This document shows positions 62,681 to 64,000 of a stretch of DNA of 64,000 nt, piece after piece. The stretch is from Nansenia antarctica (Eukaryota > Chordata > Actinopteri > Argentiniformes > Microstomatidae). Every line of letters starts with the position of its first letter. The first letter of the stretch is position 1. The position numbers and the translations under genes are program-made. Under the pieces are notes generated by a model that was not told the DNA's origin, made no database searches, and was given only the letters and a program-made list of their open reading frames with translations. Location of the stretch: positions 36,442,615 to 36,506,614 of the forward strand of contig OZ022348.1 of NCBI GenBank assembly GCA_963989245.1, given 5' to 3'.

Positions 62681-62799
62681 ATGAGTTCTGTCATCACTTT
62701 CATACCCTCTTCAACCAAACCCACTCTGAAGGCGTTTATTAAACATAGCAGTTTAGGAGGGTTTCATGACGGCGTTGACAAATACGTTGGTGTTTTTTA

Positions 62800-62848
62800 A
62801 AACCGCGGATTACGGTATAACTGTATAACCGCCCAACCCTAGTGTGTG
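62800..62848. mobile_element. hAT-like terminal fragment
   Basis: Ends ATAACCGCCCAACCCTA; the reverse complement TAGGGTTGGGCGGTTAT resembles a hAT end. No partner end seen; (TG)n follows. Confidence 0.4.
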
Positions 62849-63157
62849 TGTGTTAATGTTGTCATTTTGTCATGTTGTCATGGTTACCATATGTCTAGCT
62901 TACTGTATGTGTGTGTGTATGTTTGTGTGTGCCTACACGGAAAACACCCATAGAAATTAAACAAGACTCACCATTTCGCTGTTAGATGAGCAACACAAAT
63001 TAATGCCTATTCCTTTTAAATCTGCGCCAAAAGGCTAAATCCAAAGACAATATCAGTCACAGTCAAAACTATTTACAGTTATATAGCCTATTCCACTCCG
63101 TGTTCATTTGTGGGCGCTACGCAAGAAAAGCATGGCATCCAGCTGTTGATGTGTTGC

Positions 63158-63470
63158 TCATATGTTAATTAGCTCCTGTGCTAACTTAGTGGTTCCTGGT
63201 CCAGCCACTGTTAGAAATGGTCTGATGTCGTTGCAACAGAAATCCACGCACTTTTCGGTGACTTGCGATTTAACGTTAGCTGGCTTGGATATAAAGGTTA
63301 GCTGGCAATGGTTTGGAGAAGAAGTTGGGCCTTGAAAGTTGGCTTGTGCTAGCACTAGCTATGGTGCATCCATGGTCAACATGACGTTGCAGATGGAATG
63401 AACCGGGTTTCTTTCTATCGTAGACTAGGATAGTAGTATTGCAATTTCTGCACTGTACATGAACTGACAA
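63158..63470 (-). pseudogene. hAT transposase N-terminus with BED zinc finger
   Basis: The first frame (63470-63276) reads VQCRNCNTTILVYDRKKPGS, FHLQRHVDHGC with the C-x2-C ... H-x4-H pattern of a BED finger. After a frameshift, the second frame (to 63158) reads VTEKCVDFCCNDIRPFLTVA, TTKLAQELINI, the start of the hAT transposase body. Catalytic and dimerisation regions are absent. Confidence 0.7.
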
Positions 63471-64000
63471 GATTCTTCAGAGAAAAGATGATGAAGTTAG
63501 AGTCATTTGAATGTTGTTAGACGTCAGGCACATATAGGGTTAAACTCTCTGTCATGAAACCGGAAGCAAGCGCGGCTAACAAAAAACAGCGCTACGAACG
63601 TCTAAACTGTATTTTAATAACATAACAACATGCTGATAGAACATCAACATGCTAAAAACACATAACTACATAATTAGATGATCACACAGTCCTTGCTTTT
63701 GAACACGTCCTAAAATTAAAGTATGTTTACAAGCCATGTATCACTTACCGTTAGCCTCAAACAATAACAATGAACCCATTCCACAAAGTATCCATAGCCG
63801 TTTCACGCGAGTGGTTTATGGTTTCACCAGCTGGCGTCACAAAAAAGTGCCTCTTAGGCTTGAGGACTAGTATATCTGTTATGTAGGACTAGATGTTGAT
63901 ATCCCTCGATAGATACATACTTAAGGCACCGATGAGACTCTGTGGTGTTCAAATGAGCGATGGCATCCTTTGGGTTGTCAAGTGGGCGCCCTCCTTCATG
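63471..64000. other. Window end, nothing recognised
   Basis: Apparently unique AT-rich sequence. A donor-like AACG|GTAAGTGATA occurs on minus near 63740-63750; no exon can be confirmed around it. Confidence 0.4.

Overview
The window is vertebrate, almost certainly teleost fish, nuclear DNA. It carries a spliced INO80C gene with vertebrate-style GT-AG introns, together with L1-like, L2/CR1-like and restriction-like-endonuclease LINEs, Tc1, hAT and PIF/Harbinger DNA transposons, a Gmr1-type Gypsy element and a tRNA-derived SINE, all familiar in fish genomes. The unusually high density of (CA)n, (GA)n, (GGA)n and minisatellite arrays resembles some repeat-rich teleost assemblies such as gadiforms, but I cannot name the species. 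There is one assembly gap of 200 N at 44585-44784.

Genes. The only gene I can reconstruct completely is ino80c on the minus strand (five coding exons, 7297 down to 3873, 219 codons plus stop). It has a short intergenic promoter carrying ETS-like and CRE-like sites. A CpG-rich stretch ending in a strong splice donor (15054-15798, plus strand) looks like a non-coding first exon of another gene. Two small exon-like blocks at 54971-55665 may be coding exons of the same or another plus-strand gene, unidentified. Nearly every other long open frame is transposon-derived or comes from tandem repeats.

Layout. 1-3.2 kb: L1-like LINE 3' end, unknown frameshifted gene fragment, LINE tail, Tc1 remnant. 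3.9-7.4 kb: ino80c, with minisatellites, a SINE and a MITE in its introns. 7.4-8.5 kb: PIF/Harbinger remnant with a MADF-type gene and a transposase start. 8.7-15 kb: (CA)n, a 1.35-kb 27-bp minisatellite, an L2-like LINE end and a 0.85-kb purine tract. 15-17.4 kb: candidate first exon and intron. 17.8-23.1 kb: a hAT element split by a young, internally deleted Gypsy element. 24.1-26.1 kb: an unclassified DNA transposon. 26.2-32.6 kb: LINE end and nested hAT/Harbinger-like elements with a 28-bp minisatellite. 32.6-37.1 kb: a very large compound GACA-bearing minisatellite. 38.5-46 kb: LINEs swollen by minisatellites. 46.9-52.4 kb: two copies of an RLE-type LINE, both flush with (TG)n, one containing a hAT that itself contains a LINE. 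52.6-56 kb: hAT, simple repeats and candidate exons. 58-62.4 kb: two more LINEs. 63 kb: hAT BED-finger fragment.

Main themes. Several minisatellites have clearly grown from sequence inside transposons: a SINE 3' terminus, a hAT subterminal region, a LINE 3' UTR and LINE ORFs. Two LINEs with unrelated ORF2 proteins share one nearly identical ~280-330-bp 3' tail, including the same deletion. Two copies of an RLE LINE sit inside (TG)n in the same relative orientation, suggesting microsatellite-directed insertion. All assignments are by reading alone; no database search was run.
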